This document shows, in pieces, positions 45,670 through 56,878 of a stretch of DNA of 64,000 nt. A program made the translations under genes and the position numbers. The stretch is from Pezicula radicicola. Taxonomy: Eukaryota; Ascomycota; Leotiomycetes; Helotiales; Dermateaceae. The notes beneath the pieces were generated by a model. That model ran no database searches and was not told where the DNA came from. It was given only the letters and a program-made list of their open reading frames with translations. The stretch covers positions 559,975 through 623,974 of the forward strand of contig PDUO01000016.1 in the NCBI GenBank assembly GCA_003008705.1, written 5' to 3'. The first letter of the stretch is position 1. Each line of letters opens with the position of its first letter.

Positions 45670-48600
45670 CTAAGCCTTTTTGAACGGTGGGATAAAAGGG
45701 AGAGATTTTATTCTCCTTCTATTTGAGTTGGGGGTGGTACCCATCTCAAAACTTTCGTGTCTCGTCAATGATTGGAGATCTTGGCTTGAACGGGGAGTGT
45801 CCGGTCGGTATAGTGATGTCGAAGGGGATGATACGGCATGCCGAAAAGCTTCACTTGTCGCAATTCCACCCACCCTTCTTCCAGGCACCGCCATCTTCCG
45901 GGTCAACTTCGGGGAGGGAACAGATAATTGCTGTGAGACCCGGACAAAGTAAGTGTTCTCCGACAAAATATTGGTATCATCCATACTATGCCACATCTGG
46001 GACGACTGCGTGTCCTGGTAAGAGAGTTGGGATTCTGGAATATCAGGTAATGGCGATTGCATGCTCCCACCTAGCCTAGATGATTGCATTCTGTGGCAGG
46101 AAATTTGAGAATCGGGGATTTCAGGGAAAAGCGGTTGCGTGCTACCGGGTATTGGTGAGAATTGCGAGCCATCATTGGAAGGCTGGGACCGGGGAAACTT
46201 GGGTGGTAGTTGTATCCGCAACGGTTCTGTGCCGTGATAGGAGAGCTGAGACTCCAGGATCTTAGGACTTAATTGTTTTCCACTATTGAGCATTATTGTT
46301 CTTTGAGAGTCTTGTTGAGTGGGAAACGCATCTTGTCGGTGCAGTCTAGAGGCCTTGGATCCGCCGAAAGTCAATGACTGATTTGGATTACTCATGACAC
46401 GCCTCTGAATTCCTGGGTGGTTAATGGAAGAGTTTATTGGAGTGGTGTCTAAAATATCCTCCTCAACCTCCATAACTATGGTGCTCGACGGAGGCATTCT
46501 AGGTCTCCAGCAGGGCTCAGGAATGTCTTCTGCGGAAAGGACGGCTCGTTGACGAAATGTTTGGGAAGCCTGGGAAAGCTTGGCTACAAATTCATTGACG
46601 TTGTTCTTCTGGGTGTGAACACGTTTGCCAGGGAATAAGACGTCCATATCTTGTGGTGCTCTGCCTTCGCCTGAGATATTATCAAGATGTGCCCTATCTT
46701 TGTTCAGTTTAGTATTCCTGAGAGTGGTAGCCTCAATGTCTGCAGAAAGAGTTGGCTGATATTGTGGTTTTTGAGATGCCGCAGCGTCAGTGTAAAGGCT
46801 TGTCAATTCGCGAGTTGCCGTCTTGAGCTCTGCGAACTGTTAGCCCGAATCCGAAAAGTCATTCACATTGCTCATTATGGACGGAGGAAGTGTTCACACT
46901 TTGATAACACATACCGGTTGAATCACCCTCGAGTAAAAGGGGGGAAGCGGGCAAATCAGGAGACCAAATATGAGACGACGTGCCTTCATCCTCATCACTT
47001 ACAACCTCTTCAGTCTCGTTGCCTGGTTCAGATATGATGTCTGATACTTCACTAGACCTGTCTGAGGAGCTTTCAATGTACTGATTACTGCTGTCATCAT
47101 CACTGGACTTTTCGGAGGCGCTTTCTATGTATGGGTTATTGCCCTCATCATCACACTCGTCTTCTTCATCATCGCTGACTGGTTCTCTCTCCATAGTCAC
47201 CATCATCAGCTGCGTGCATACATCGATTTCTTCCTTGAACGAAACAGTGCGTTTCAGGCGACGTCTCTGTAGCCCCTGCCTATGGTTTAAGGGATAGACC
47301 GAGTTCATCACAGGTTCTTGTGGAGAAGGGTTTGAAGGTAGTGTTTCCATAGACGTTTGCCTTTCCATCGCTTTTGGTGTGCGGACTGCCTTACGCTACA
47401 ATTGACATGTCAGAAGCATGTGCTAGAATCACTCACGGGGGTACTCACAATAGTAGCTAGACTTTGACCTGAAGTATGCTGGTGCAAAAGAGGCTTGTAC
47501 TTATCGTATTTGCTAGTGATGTCCTCAGGAGACTTGTTAGTTAATATACTATCATTCTCTTTTATGCTCTCGTCTATTGGATTCTCCTGCCTAGATTTCC
47601 GTACAGGACCAAGTTTCGTCTCCTTTTGTTCCTGTACAATGGTGAGCTCTCCAAATCTGACCGTGGTTTTGTGCACGACATTCGAGCGACGACTGAGTCC
47701 TTTGACAGGCATTAGTCTTCCGATAGGAAGAGCTTCAGCTCCCTCGAACCCATCTGAGTATATAGGACTCCTTCGCAGGCGAGATTTAGATCTTGGAGAC
47801 TGAAACTTGGCCTTCGGGATCCGGAAATTTTCGAGATCGACAGGATCAAAGCCATTCGGGCCACGAAAATTGGTTCTTACGTTGTGTAGAGCATTGCGTT
47901 TCTTTGTATTAGTGAGTTTTGGGGATTGGGATCTTTCGTTGAGATCCGTTTCTTGAGATATGGGATCCTGTGGTAATTCTGCTGTCCCGTCAGTTCTACA
48001 TCTTGGGGGTGTTGGAAGCAAAGATGCACACAAATGCCTGGAATTAGAGGAGGGCTCAGCTGCTCTTGGAGTTACTCAAATCCAAACCGAGTGATTTACT
48101 TAAATCAAGTGAGTTACTCAAGTCAAGTAAGTCACTCAAGTCAAGTATGTTACTCAACTAACTCGTGGAAAAGATTACCTTAGCCTGAGACCGTATCTCA
48201 GAGGCAGTAGAGCGTTGAGCAGCGACTTACCGTGGTTGTCTTCCGATTCTGACTCCCCATACCTTTCTGATGCTGTTACTAGCTCGTTTACTGGTAGCCT
48301 TCGAGCTTTCCGCTTTTCGCGAGCGCTTCCTTTCTTAGATGCAGTCTTTTCATCAACTCTCTGATACTCTGAAGCCGACTGAAAAGGCTCTAATGTTCGT
48401 CGACTTCGTGGTCTGTGTAAACTTTCGCCATGCCGTTTCATTTTAGACATTGTTTTATACGGTTGGCGGCGTTTATTAGGAGACGTTTCAAAGCTCTCAG
48501 CAACGCAGCCGGCTTCAGCTGGAGGGTTTTGCGTGTCAATGTAGCTATGGTCTTCTGGCGATCGGGCATGCTTGAAGCTCTGCCGTTGAAATGCACCATC

Positions 48601-49515
48601 CCGAGAGCTTCGAGGGGTTTGCGGTTCGCCAAGAAGGGCAAGCTCAATATCGTCGAGATCCTCGTCATCTCTACGACAAGTATCAGCATCGTGCGATCAG
48701 CGATTAATTCCAAGTTGACGATGGAAAAGGACTAGTACAGCCAGAGGACCAGCGTCAGGAATTAAGCAGAGGGAGACTTACGTGGAGCTTTTGATAGAGT
48801 GAACGCCACGTTCTGCAACGGTACCTGCTGTGTTATAAACCCCCATCGTGGCAATATTTTTAGTAGAAGAAACCGATATTTGGCGTGGTGAGTGTGAAAG
48901 TTTCAGTCGCTGAATTCCATAAGCCTTCTTGAGATGCTGTTCAAGAGTAAGGCTCTCTTGGCTTCCCTCGGCAGAATTGGATTCTGCTTCTTCCGGCGTG
49001 ATACAACTTGGATTGATAGTTGGCTCATCGTTTCTGTTTCCTCCGTGTCCTCTAGCTTGTGTCTTTCCTATAGACATACGCGCTGCTAGCCCAGGCTGAT
49101 TACCATCTTCGAAGAGTTGCACAGTCGGGTGCTGGTCGGCTTTTGAAGCACTAAATAGGTTCGTAGTTGAGGATGGAACATTGGAAGATACAGCTACTCC
49201 TGCAGTACCAATGGCCACTGATATTCTATTTAGGCAATGGACACATGGCTAGATTGATGATAACTTACCTACTGGGACATCTAACATTGAAAGGGCTTTT
49301 GCGGGTGTTCCTCTGGCAGGGCCTCTTTTTGATGACTTCGCAACTCGTCCTCCTTCTCGTGCTCGCCTTAGACGGATCTTGTCAAACCTGCTAGTGCTTG
49401 GGATGTCCTCTTTTGCCTGCCTAAGTTGGTCCACTGAATGGCGGGCATTTGGAGCAATTTTGAAATTCGGGTAAGGTCGCTGGGCCACACTGCTCGGAGT
49501 TCTTTCTGGAGCCAT
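45670..49515 (-). CDS. Large disordered protein, unknown function (1134 aa)
   Basis: Six exons (49515-49269, 49217-48782, 48670-48179, 48037-47449, 47395-46915, 46829-45670) join in phase to 1134 aa. Almost the whole protein is low-complexity, rich in S, P, R, K and acidic residues. Notable pieces are a basic N terminus (KIRLRRAREGGRVAKSSKRG), an acidic patch after TDDEDLDDIELALLGEPQTP, basic stretches such as KKGSAREKRKARRLP, an acidic Ser-rich region (DDEEDECDDEGNN and two similar YIES units), and a basic C terminus ending LPFIPPFKKA. It looks nuclear and chromatin-associated. I do not recognise a family. Intron 3 (48178-48038) consists mainly of the dispersed AGTTACTC repeat. Phase fixes the donor at 48178 rather than the tempting GTAAGT at 48230. 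Confidence 0.75.
48068..48164. repeat. Dispersed AGTTACTC-type repeat filling an intron
   Basis: The longest and cleanest copy: six or seven units of about 15-17 bp such as AATCAAGTGAGTTACTCAAG, TCAAGTAAGTCACTCAAG and TCAAGTATGTTACTCAAC. It takes up about two thirds of the 141-bp intron 3 of the 1134-aa gene. Confidence 0.8.
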
Positions 49516-49948
49516 GATATCTCAACGGCAGTGGCACCAAAGCTACCTTCATAGGTACTTGGCTGACACCTCAGGGTATGACTTTCAATCGGGACTTGCC
49601 TCGAAGTTGTCAGGATCCTGCAAAGCGCGCTAAAACCAAGCTAAATATTTAAATCAAAAATGGCAGGACCTCACTTGAATTGATATGTTTAAAAGCCTTC
49701 AATTATACGTGCCTATAAACTAGAACCCTAAAAGACTTAAAGAGTGGGAAGTTTCGCTCCTTTACTTTAGGGTTGATTGTTCGTCAGACAATCAATTAAA
49801 GGGGGTATTTAGCAAAACTCGGCACCTTAGTCTCCCATCCAGGAAGAGGCTGTGGGCCTCAGAATCTCATTTCCAACGCCAAAGAACAGTGAAAAAAAGG
49901 TATTTATAGTAGCGATAAGACAGCAATTAGACAGTCTATATTATCATT
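49516..49948. other. Intergenic
   Basis: 433 bp: promoter of the 1134-aa gene and 3' flank of the Bqt4-like gene. No feature seen. Confidence 0.5.
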
Positions 49949-51280
49949 TTAAAAGGCACCCATAATATATGGGATAATAGCCCTAATTTTCTCGTCAGCA
50001 TGTTGCAATAAAAAAATGAGCATGCAACAAGACTTACCCAATTGCAAAAGTAGCACTGAGCCCAATTAAGGTCCTTGTCTTGATTCGTTCCTTTTTTAAT
50101 TCTGCCTCCACTTTGGCCTTCTTTATCACAGGGCCAGCGACACTGACTTCCTCTTCGGATTCAACCTCAACATCCTCCACCTTTCGCTTGGGCTGCTTTT
50201 GTTGGCTCGGACCCGTATTTTCGGCGCCTTGAACAGCAGCTTCAACCATTTCTTTAGCCTTCACAATCATGGCCTCGGTATCTTCTGGTAGTGGCATTTC
50301 AGCAAATGCAGCCGGCAGTTCAACTTCCACATGCGTATGGGTTATCTCAACATCGTCCTTAACCTCCACATCTGTATCTACATTGACACGTACGACTGGC
50401 TCTTCCTGCTTGACGTCTGGCTTCGGACTTTCATCCACTTCGGGGACTTTTGGTTCGGTCTCGATTGCAGCAGATTTTAAAGCTTGTTGTAGCTTCCTGT
50501 TTGCCGCTTTTGGTGTAGCAGGAGTAGGGGTTTCTGAAGGTGCTCTCGACTTTCGTGCTCTTGTAGTTCCAGTCTTTTTTGGTGAAGCAATCTTACTCGG
50601 CGAGGCCGATCGAAGAGAACGTGCGCGGCTGCTAGGTGTGGGAGCTGCAAGGGTTTCCTGAGGCATTAAAAATTCAAACTTAGGTGGTGGGGAAATTGAT
50701 TTTGGTGTGCTCTCCTTGGTGGGATTTTGCTCAATAGTAGTGTTATCCAAGAGAGCTTTGATCCATGGCATAATTTTGTAGTCTTCCGCAAGCTCCAAAG
50801 CATGCTGAGGAGGAATCCAGATGTTACCAGCGGTCTCATTGTTGCTTGTTGTTGGGAGACTCTTGATGTATTTTCTCTCCATTTCTTCCTCTTCGGCCTC
50901 AGCATATGGAAAGCTTGCCTTGAACATGCCCGTTGCGCTAATGTATCCGTCCTCACTGCGCCGCATGAGGAAGTACGAGTTCGGCGAGGGCTTGAAGATC
51001 CCGGAATGGATGCCTTTTGGAAGCGGAGCTCGCAGATGGGCATAATCAAAGGTACCCAGGTTCTTGGGCTTCGTGGAGTTTGATGTGCCTACTTGGCCAG
51101 CTTTTACGGCGAGATCGGTTTGACCTAATCGGCGCCGGGAGACGAGGTCGTTGTCTAATATGAGCATGTTAACGAAGGTTTCCCATACAGAAAGCGGCCA
51201 GGCATACATGGTGGTACATTCTCAGTCATCTGTTCGTTATTCCTGGCGGGCAAACGATGGGGACGGGTAGATGCGACCAT
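49949..51280 (-). CDS. Bqt4-like APSES/KilA-N domain protein with C-terminal anchor
   Basis: Exons 51280-51208, 51154-50038 and 49982-49949 give 407 aa. The first exon (MVASTRPHRLPARNNEQMTE) was found by phase: it joins to YNDLVSRRRLGQTDLAVKAG, the family consensus. An APSES/KilA-N-like domain covers about residues 25-150 (SYFLMRRSEDGYISATGMFK, GNIWIPPQHALELAEDYKI). A disordered S/P/K- and E-rich middle follows, then a basic KERIKTRTLIGLSATFAIG and the last exon AIIPYIMGAF: together a single hydrophobic tail anchor. This matches fission yeast Bqt4, an inner-nuclear-membrane protein that tethers telomeres. The conserved SATGMFKASFP segment replaces the usual DNA-contact sequence, so DNA binding is uncertain. 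Confidence 0.88.
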
Positions 51281-52579
51281 TGCGATGGATTATGTTATGC
51301 TGGCAACGAGATATTTCGGCTTTAAGAAGAGTACTCGATACCACGAGCAGACACTGATGTATGTCGCCGCGATCTAATCAACCTTTGCGCAATTAGCATA
51401 ATCATTCCCTTACTTTGAATAACTCGGTGGTCCGTCCAATATCAACTGATGGGTATCAATGGCTACATCAAGTCGCTCCCCAAAGATTTGCGACGAACCT
51501 AATACCTCAAATGCGACAGGTCCTGACAGAAGGACTCTCCGGGGTTCCGCTTCGCGACGCGCGAGAGAAGCTTTAGGAAAGCGCGACAGAGCCAATGGCG
51601 CGTCTGGAAAGAAGATAGCGCGTAAAGAGATGGAGGGGAAATTATAATAAGTATATTCACTACTGTCGTCGTGGAAGAATGCGGCTGTCTCAAGGACTGC
51701 AGAATGGGCGACCCCTGTGAGAGGTTTGGGGACCACGAGGCTTAATCGATGGCTGGGATCACCCACACCTTACCACTTTGAGAGATGCCTCGAGCCGGGC
51801 GCTTTAGGCCTAGATACCGTAATAAGTCGTCGACAGCTACAAAAGTATTTAGGCTTTTGTAAACGTGGTGCGAGATCAATTTCCACAAGACGGTATCGGC
51901 CAGGACTCTGAAGGACGTAGGTAACATTTACTTCATATGAATATGGTAGTACCACGATCATAGGGCACTAAATGCACGCAGCACCTAGGCAGTTTGAGAA
52001 GCTGCAACCTTACCTTTCCAGATGGTGAAAGCCATCAGAATACCAGCAGTCAACCAAGGGCTAGAAAGCGCAGTCCTATTCAAATTAAAAGGTGAGTAGT
52101 GATAAATGGGTGTATAGCGCATTAGGTATCAAAACAACTGCCTCCATAGATGTTAACAGTGCAGGACTTTTCGTTGGGGATTCGAAGTTCACCTCAGGGT
52201 CCGACCATCTTAGTCACGTGATGACGATCAAACAGAGAGAGGTGGGATTCAAGTTACTCCAAATGGTGAGTTTACGAGTACTCACGTCGTTTTTCTATGT
52301 AATTATTAGCATATCGACAAAGGATATCACGTCGAGCTGATGGAGATTTCTTGGGGTTGGTCAGTGAGAGGTATTGCAAATGGTTAACGCTGGACTAGAC
52401 TTGTCTTGTCATCGTCACCGCCCGGACTCATATGCAGGTCCCCCCACCAAGACACTTCTTTCTACTGTACAAAGTATTCAATTCAACTCTCTTGCCTCCA
52501 AACATCAAACATCAAACATCAAACGATAAAACTGTGATACACTTCTTGAATCCTGAAAAATACCGGAGCACCCGCAATC
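51281..52579. other. Gene-poor divergent intergenic region
   Basis: 1.3 kb with no secure gene. Minus-strand frames at 51410-51766 and 51742-51961 look mildly protein-like and have an intron-like join, but the join breaks frame. A repeat-like GAGTTTACGAGTACTCACG lies near 52266-52284. The last 200 bp are the Rho-GDI promoter, with three CAAACAT repeats at 52500-52522. Confidence 0.45.
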
Positions 52580-54259
52580 ATGGCTGACCACAATGATGAT
52601 CTCCTCCCTGAGAATACAGAGGGTTTTGTACGTTCATTCCTTCCGTACATATCGTGTTGTCTCGAGCACATGTCGGCATTTCAGATTATATGCCTTGGCT
52701 CTCTCGAACCCCCAGCACCAGCACATGTCTCTCAATCCAGCGACTGACTTGACTTTGGGTGTGGAAGATGCTGACTGCAACAAGAAAGTAGGGCGGAAAG
52801 AGACCATGGATCACTATAAGAACATGGGTGAGTCGACATTCTCCTACCCCGCTGTACAAGACAAGCCTCTCCAGTATGCATTTGCTTCCCACGCCCTGCC
52901 TGCCGCAACCATGGCCCGTCGTATACTCGGAAACCATCCAGCAGTGTTCATATCAGTGTCTGCTCTCATGAGTTGCAAAGATGCTAGAAACCCAGCTGTA
53001 TCTCTGGCTTGAACTCACCTAAGATTCTCGACCTCCCGGTGCAAAATTACAGTTTGTTGCAAACAAGGACCTTCTCGGAATTCTATGAATATTTTCCATG
53101 TTGCTGCAAAGAAGTTTGAGCTTTGTTGGCAGATTTATTGTTTTTTTTTTCTCGTCAAAAGTAGGACTCACTCTGGTTCAATAATGTGACGGCGCACCGA
53201 CAAGCTTACCTTGATATTTGGGAATTTGGTTTCTTTCGCCACAAAATTTCATCTTCTTTCATGACATTCACCACCTTACGGCGTATTGAAATTCCTGCTC
53301 GGGAACACACACAAAGGAGGAGAACAAGTGCAAGCCTCTGCAATCCAACTCTCAACTCAACATCCCAACCGGCGCAAAATTCAAGCATGGATTCAAGTAT
53401 GGATTCAAGCATGAATTCAACCATTGATTCAACCGTGGATTCAACCGTGGATTCAACCATGGATTCAGCGAGCTTGGAAGTCCGGAGCGAGAGCAACTCA
53501 AGTGAACGAGGCGACGTGGATGCTAACGGCAAATGGCTATGTCCAAAGGAGTGGATTATTGGTCCCAAGGATCCTTCAAAGATCGGCCCAAAGCATCTTG
53601 CTCAATTGAACATTGAAAAGCTCGTCAAGTCTAACAATTCTTCTACCATTTCAGATGCCGAGGATGAATCGCTACAACGCTACAAGGAGTCTCTCGGACT
53701 TGGAAAGGGCAAAGACATCTCTGACCCAAACGACAAGCGACACTGTATCATCCTCTCCCTTACTATGGATAGCGAAGGTCGTGACCCTGTAACAATCGAC
53801 CTCAGCCAGCCAGGTTCCGCGGCTAGTCTCAAGGATAAACCATTCAAGATTAAGGAGGGTTCCAAGTTCAACATGACTGCGAAGTTTAAGGTCCAGCACG
53901 AGGTTCTGAGTGGTCTGCAATATGTCCAAGTCGTCAAGCGAAAGGGTATCCGTGTTAGCAAGGACCAAGAGATGATTGTAAGTCATCTACATTGCTCTTC
54001 CCGAATACGTTGTACTGACTTTCGTAACAGGGCAGCTATGCACCAAACACAGAAGCTACCCCTACTTACGAAAAACGCTGTGAGTTATTTCAGAATGCTA
54101 AAGCTAATGGAAACTAACCTATTTTTAGTCGCGGATGAAGATGCACCATCTGGAATGCTTGCTCGTGGCCACTACAACGCAATCTCAACCTTTGTTGACG
54201 ACGACAAGCACAAGCATCTTGAATTTGAGTGGTCTTTCGACATTTCCAAGGACTGGTAA
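52580..54259 (+). CDS. RDI1: Rho GDP-dissociation inhibitor
   Basis: Exons 52580-52627, 52785-52827, 53655-53977, 54031-54079 and 54129-54259 give 197 aa, the normal fungal size. The N-terminal arm (MADHNDDLLPENTEGFKVGR, ETMDHYKNM, DAEDESLQRYKESLG) binds Rho switch regions. The immunoglobulin-like domain (FKIKEGSKFNMTAKFKV, SGLQYVQVVKRKGIRV, GSYAPNTE, APSGMLARGHYNAISTF, HLEFEWSFDISKDW) binds the prenyl group. It keeps Rho GTPases soluble and inactive. Odd point: intron 2 is 828 bp, far longer than any neighbour, and its last part (53186-53654) is open and in frame with exon 3, so a longer isoform from an internal promoter is possible. Confidence 0.93.
53379..53467 (+). repeat. 12-bp minisatellite ATTCAAnnnTGG inside Rho-GDI intron 2
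   Basis: Seven full 12-bp units (53379-53462) and a partial eighth, the variable bases giving GCA, GTA, CCA and CCG. The unit length is a multiple of three, so the stretch stays open and would encode M/I/V-D-S-S/T repeats in the frame of the downstream exon. Confidence 0.9.
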
Positions 54260-54837
54260 ACTGCAACATTGGACTTCGAAGGCCTGGTAAGAGAAATGAA
54301 CAACATCTATATGATCTTAGTTAACTTGCTTTTGGGAACTTAAACTAACTTGAAGATTTTCAGTTCGGGAACCGGATGTAATGCATATAGCGGACAAGAG
54401 TTGATGGACCGATACACAAGATGATGATGACGACGGCGCTTAGTGGTATTCTGAAAGCACAGGCATGGAAACAGTCATTGTTGGAGCGCAAGACATGATA
54501 AATTGACAAATATTTTCCATGAAAACTGATTATACTTTATGTGTAGACTGTGGTGATCAAAGAAGTCCTACCTACAGTACCAATATTATCTAAGAAATAG
54601 CCCCTGCCAAGAGTTGATGTTTTCCCCTACCCATTGGCCTCATTGGTCTCTCACGTCTTGGTTTTGTCTCAGACGATATGGTATATACAACTTGATCCTG
54701 TTGAGACGTGTCAGCCATGTGCGCTAGCTATGAAGCGAGCTCTTGCAGCTGGAAGTATTTAGATAAATAATGTATTTTCTGAGTCTTCCTTGGTCTAGTA
54801 ACCTATTTTACATTTGTTGCTGCTTGATGAGAGCCGG
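54260..54837. other. Convergent 3' flanks, Rho-GDI / PPG1
   Basis: 578 bp. Right after the Rho-GDI stop, GTAAGA at 54290 and TTAAACTAACTTGAAG..TTTTCAG ending at 54363 look like a 3'-UTR intron. Nothing else seen. Confidence 0.45.
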
Positions 54838-55970
54838 CTACAAGAAATAGTCAGGTAGTTGACTGCCATCTGCCATTTTCTCTCCTCCCTGCTGGCTATC
54901 CTTATGCATGTCATTCTCCGGAGCCGCAGCAAAGACGTTGAAGAATCTCTCTCCAGTATCGCTAACCTCCAAAACACTTGCCATATTGCCACAGCGGTAA
55001 CAATAGTTAGGTGCACTCCAGACTGTGCTCAGCCGGTCGTCATATAGCACCTGATACCCTTCTTGGCAAAGCTGATGCGCTCGCAAGATGTGCGACATGC
55101 TGTTGACCTCGAGAAATTTCTTGACAACCTGAGCACCAAAAGTGTAGCCAGCACCGCGTGGTGATAGAGAGAATTCATCTCGTTCTGGATCAGGATCCGA
55201 CCATACCAGGTCAGCCATTGGACCTTCGTGGGGTATTTCCCGGAACCGGTCTATGATTTTGATTTGATCGATCGAATGGATGGAAGGCGATAGACCTGGA
55301 AAGTAAGGATTAGTTCAGAGCGCTTTTCGGCAAGGGACCTTACTTACCTCCGTGTACGCAAAAGATCTGGTCATTGATAACCACGCTCAAAGTAAGAAAG
55401 TCAAACATATCTGTGAAGTAATGCCAGACATTTGCGTTGCCGTATTTCCTCGAACACTCTGTATAAAATCCATAAGACTGCGTGACTCCTCGAGATTCGT
55501 GATTTCCTCGGATCAAATGAACGCGATGTGGGTATCGTAGCTTTAAACAAACAAGCAGGGAAATGGTTTCTACACTAAACATGCCTCGATCGACATAATC
55601 GCCTGGGCTTCGTTAGTTTGAGGTGGGAGAACAGTCTAGCCCCCAAAACTTACCCAGGAAAAGATAATTTGTATCCGGGCACCATCCGCCTATCTTGAAG
55701 ATCTCAATCAGATCGTAAAACTGCCCGTGTATATCTCCAACTACTGTAACAGGCGCCTGTACATGTACAACATTGCTCTCTTGCATCAGGAGCTCCTTCG
55801 TCTTTGCGCATATTGCCTCAATGACGGATTCGGCAAGCAGGTTCTTCTTGTAGAGACTCTCAATGCATTCATCGAGATCGACCGAGGCTGGAGAAACGTA
55901 ATAAGCTACTGGGCAGTGGTATGTACTGTACTGTAAGGTGGACAGTGTGCTTACATGGCAGGCCGGGCAT
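54838..55970 (-). CDS. PPG1: PP2A-like serine/threonine phosphatase PPG1
   Basis: Exons 55970-55955, 55887-55654, 55602-55348 and 55295-54838 give 320 aa. All PPP catalytic motifs are intact: [42 protein letters not shown] and [11 protein letters not shown]. The N terminus ([20 protein letters not shown]) and the region [14 protein letters not shown] point to the PPG1/PPG group rather than PP2A proper or PP4. The C terminus ends PDYFL, the conserved tail that is carboxymethylated in PP2A-type enzymes. Yeast Ppg1 works with the Far complex (STRIPAK-like) and in glycogen metabolism; filamentous ppg1 supports development. The first exon carries just over five codons (MPGLPS), fixed by phase. Confidence 0.94.
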
Positions 55971-56878
55971 GATGCGAGTATTGTCGACTGTGGTTTGCGC
56001 GCCACAGCTCTAGGGTTGCAGATTTGTGGCTGGGACATGCGGTTTTGTGCAGTGTTGATAGTTGATTCAACATGGTCGCTCGAAAATCATGATAACATAA
56101 GGCAGGGTAGGTAGGGCTGAAAATAATAGCGACACAGCAGTCGGGGAGCTTGCATGGAAACCGGGGGCGTCTTGAGTAATTCACGAGAGGACGTTGACTT
56201 TCCATTCTAATCCTACTGTAGATACTATTCCCAAAGGCGTTAGAGCGGGGGAGAGAGCCGCTAGTGATTGACATGGCATGGACCCATGGAACCATATTCG
56301 TTCTTCTTTTTTGAACAGCACATCTCCAGCACGTTGCCATGCCATGCAATAGTATCACCCTTTTTTGTCTCGTCTGCGCCTTTCTTCCAAAATAATCTCT
56401 GCTGCCCTCCTTTGACAAACTCTTGCAACGATTTGCATTGCATTGCATCGCATAGCTACTTTGCTTTCTTTGCTGCCATCCGCCCAGCTCTGAGTTGGTC
56501 CCTGTGTGGTGCCGTGCTTGGTCGTTGTTCATTGGGCCGGCCAGGACTGGGGGGGAGGGGGAGAAAGTGGCCTTCAAACACTAGCACCCACTATCACTTG
56601 GGGCGAGAGGGCACCACTGTCTTCCATCAGGAACAGAACAAAACCTCAAAAGGCACAATACGTTGCACTAGCTTCTTTACTTCACCGAAAGCCTTCCCAC
56701 GCTAAGTTTCTTACCCTGAGGCGGCGCGGTAAATTCTGCTTCAGTCATCCACGTCGTTTGCATTCACTTTCGCGTATTAAATTTCCGATCTTACCTTACT
56801 TTTCCGAGTCGTCCCCGTGCCGGAGAGCTGTCGTTTGATCGATGATTTGTTAAAGAAGTTATCACTTTGCGGTGGAAA
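55971..56878. promoter_or_regulatory. Divergent intergenic region, PPG1 / CCHC protein
   Basis: 908 bp between the two start codons, pyrimidine-rich near the right gene. Long frames on both strands (56268-56705, 56506-56838, 55951-56577) overlap each other and have no motif. Probably both promoters and long leaders. Confidence 0.5.

Noticed and set aside
48179..48231. GTAAGT at 48230 as donor of intron 3 in the 1134-aa gene
   Set aside because: Using it leaves the wrong phase for exon 4; reading on to the GTAATC donor at 48178 is in phase.
51410..51961. Two minus-strand frames joined by an intron-like segment (GTAAGG..CACAG), a possible 160-aa protein
   Set aside because: The join at 51774/51714 shifts frame and gives an early stop; no family resemblance. 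Could be revived by RNA-seq.
53186..54259. A single long frame as the Rho-GDI gene
   Set aside because: It reads through two introns (53978-54030 and 54080-54128) and lacks the canonical N-terminal arm, which is encoded by exons 1 and 2 at 52.6-52.8 kb.
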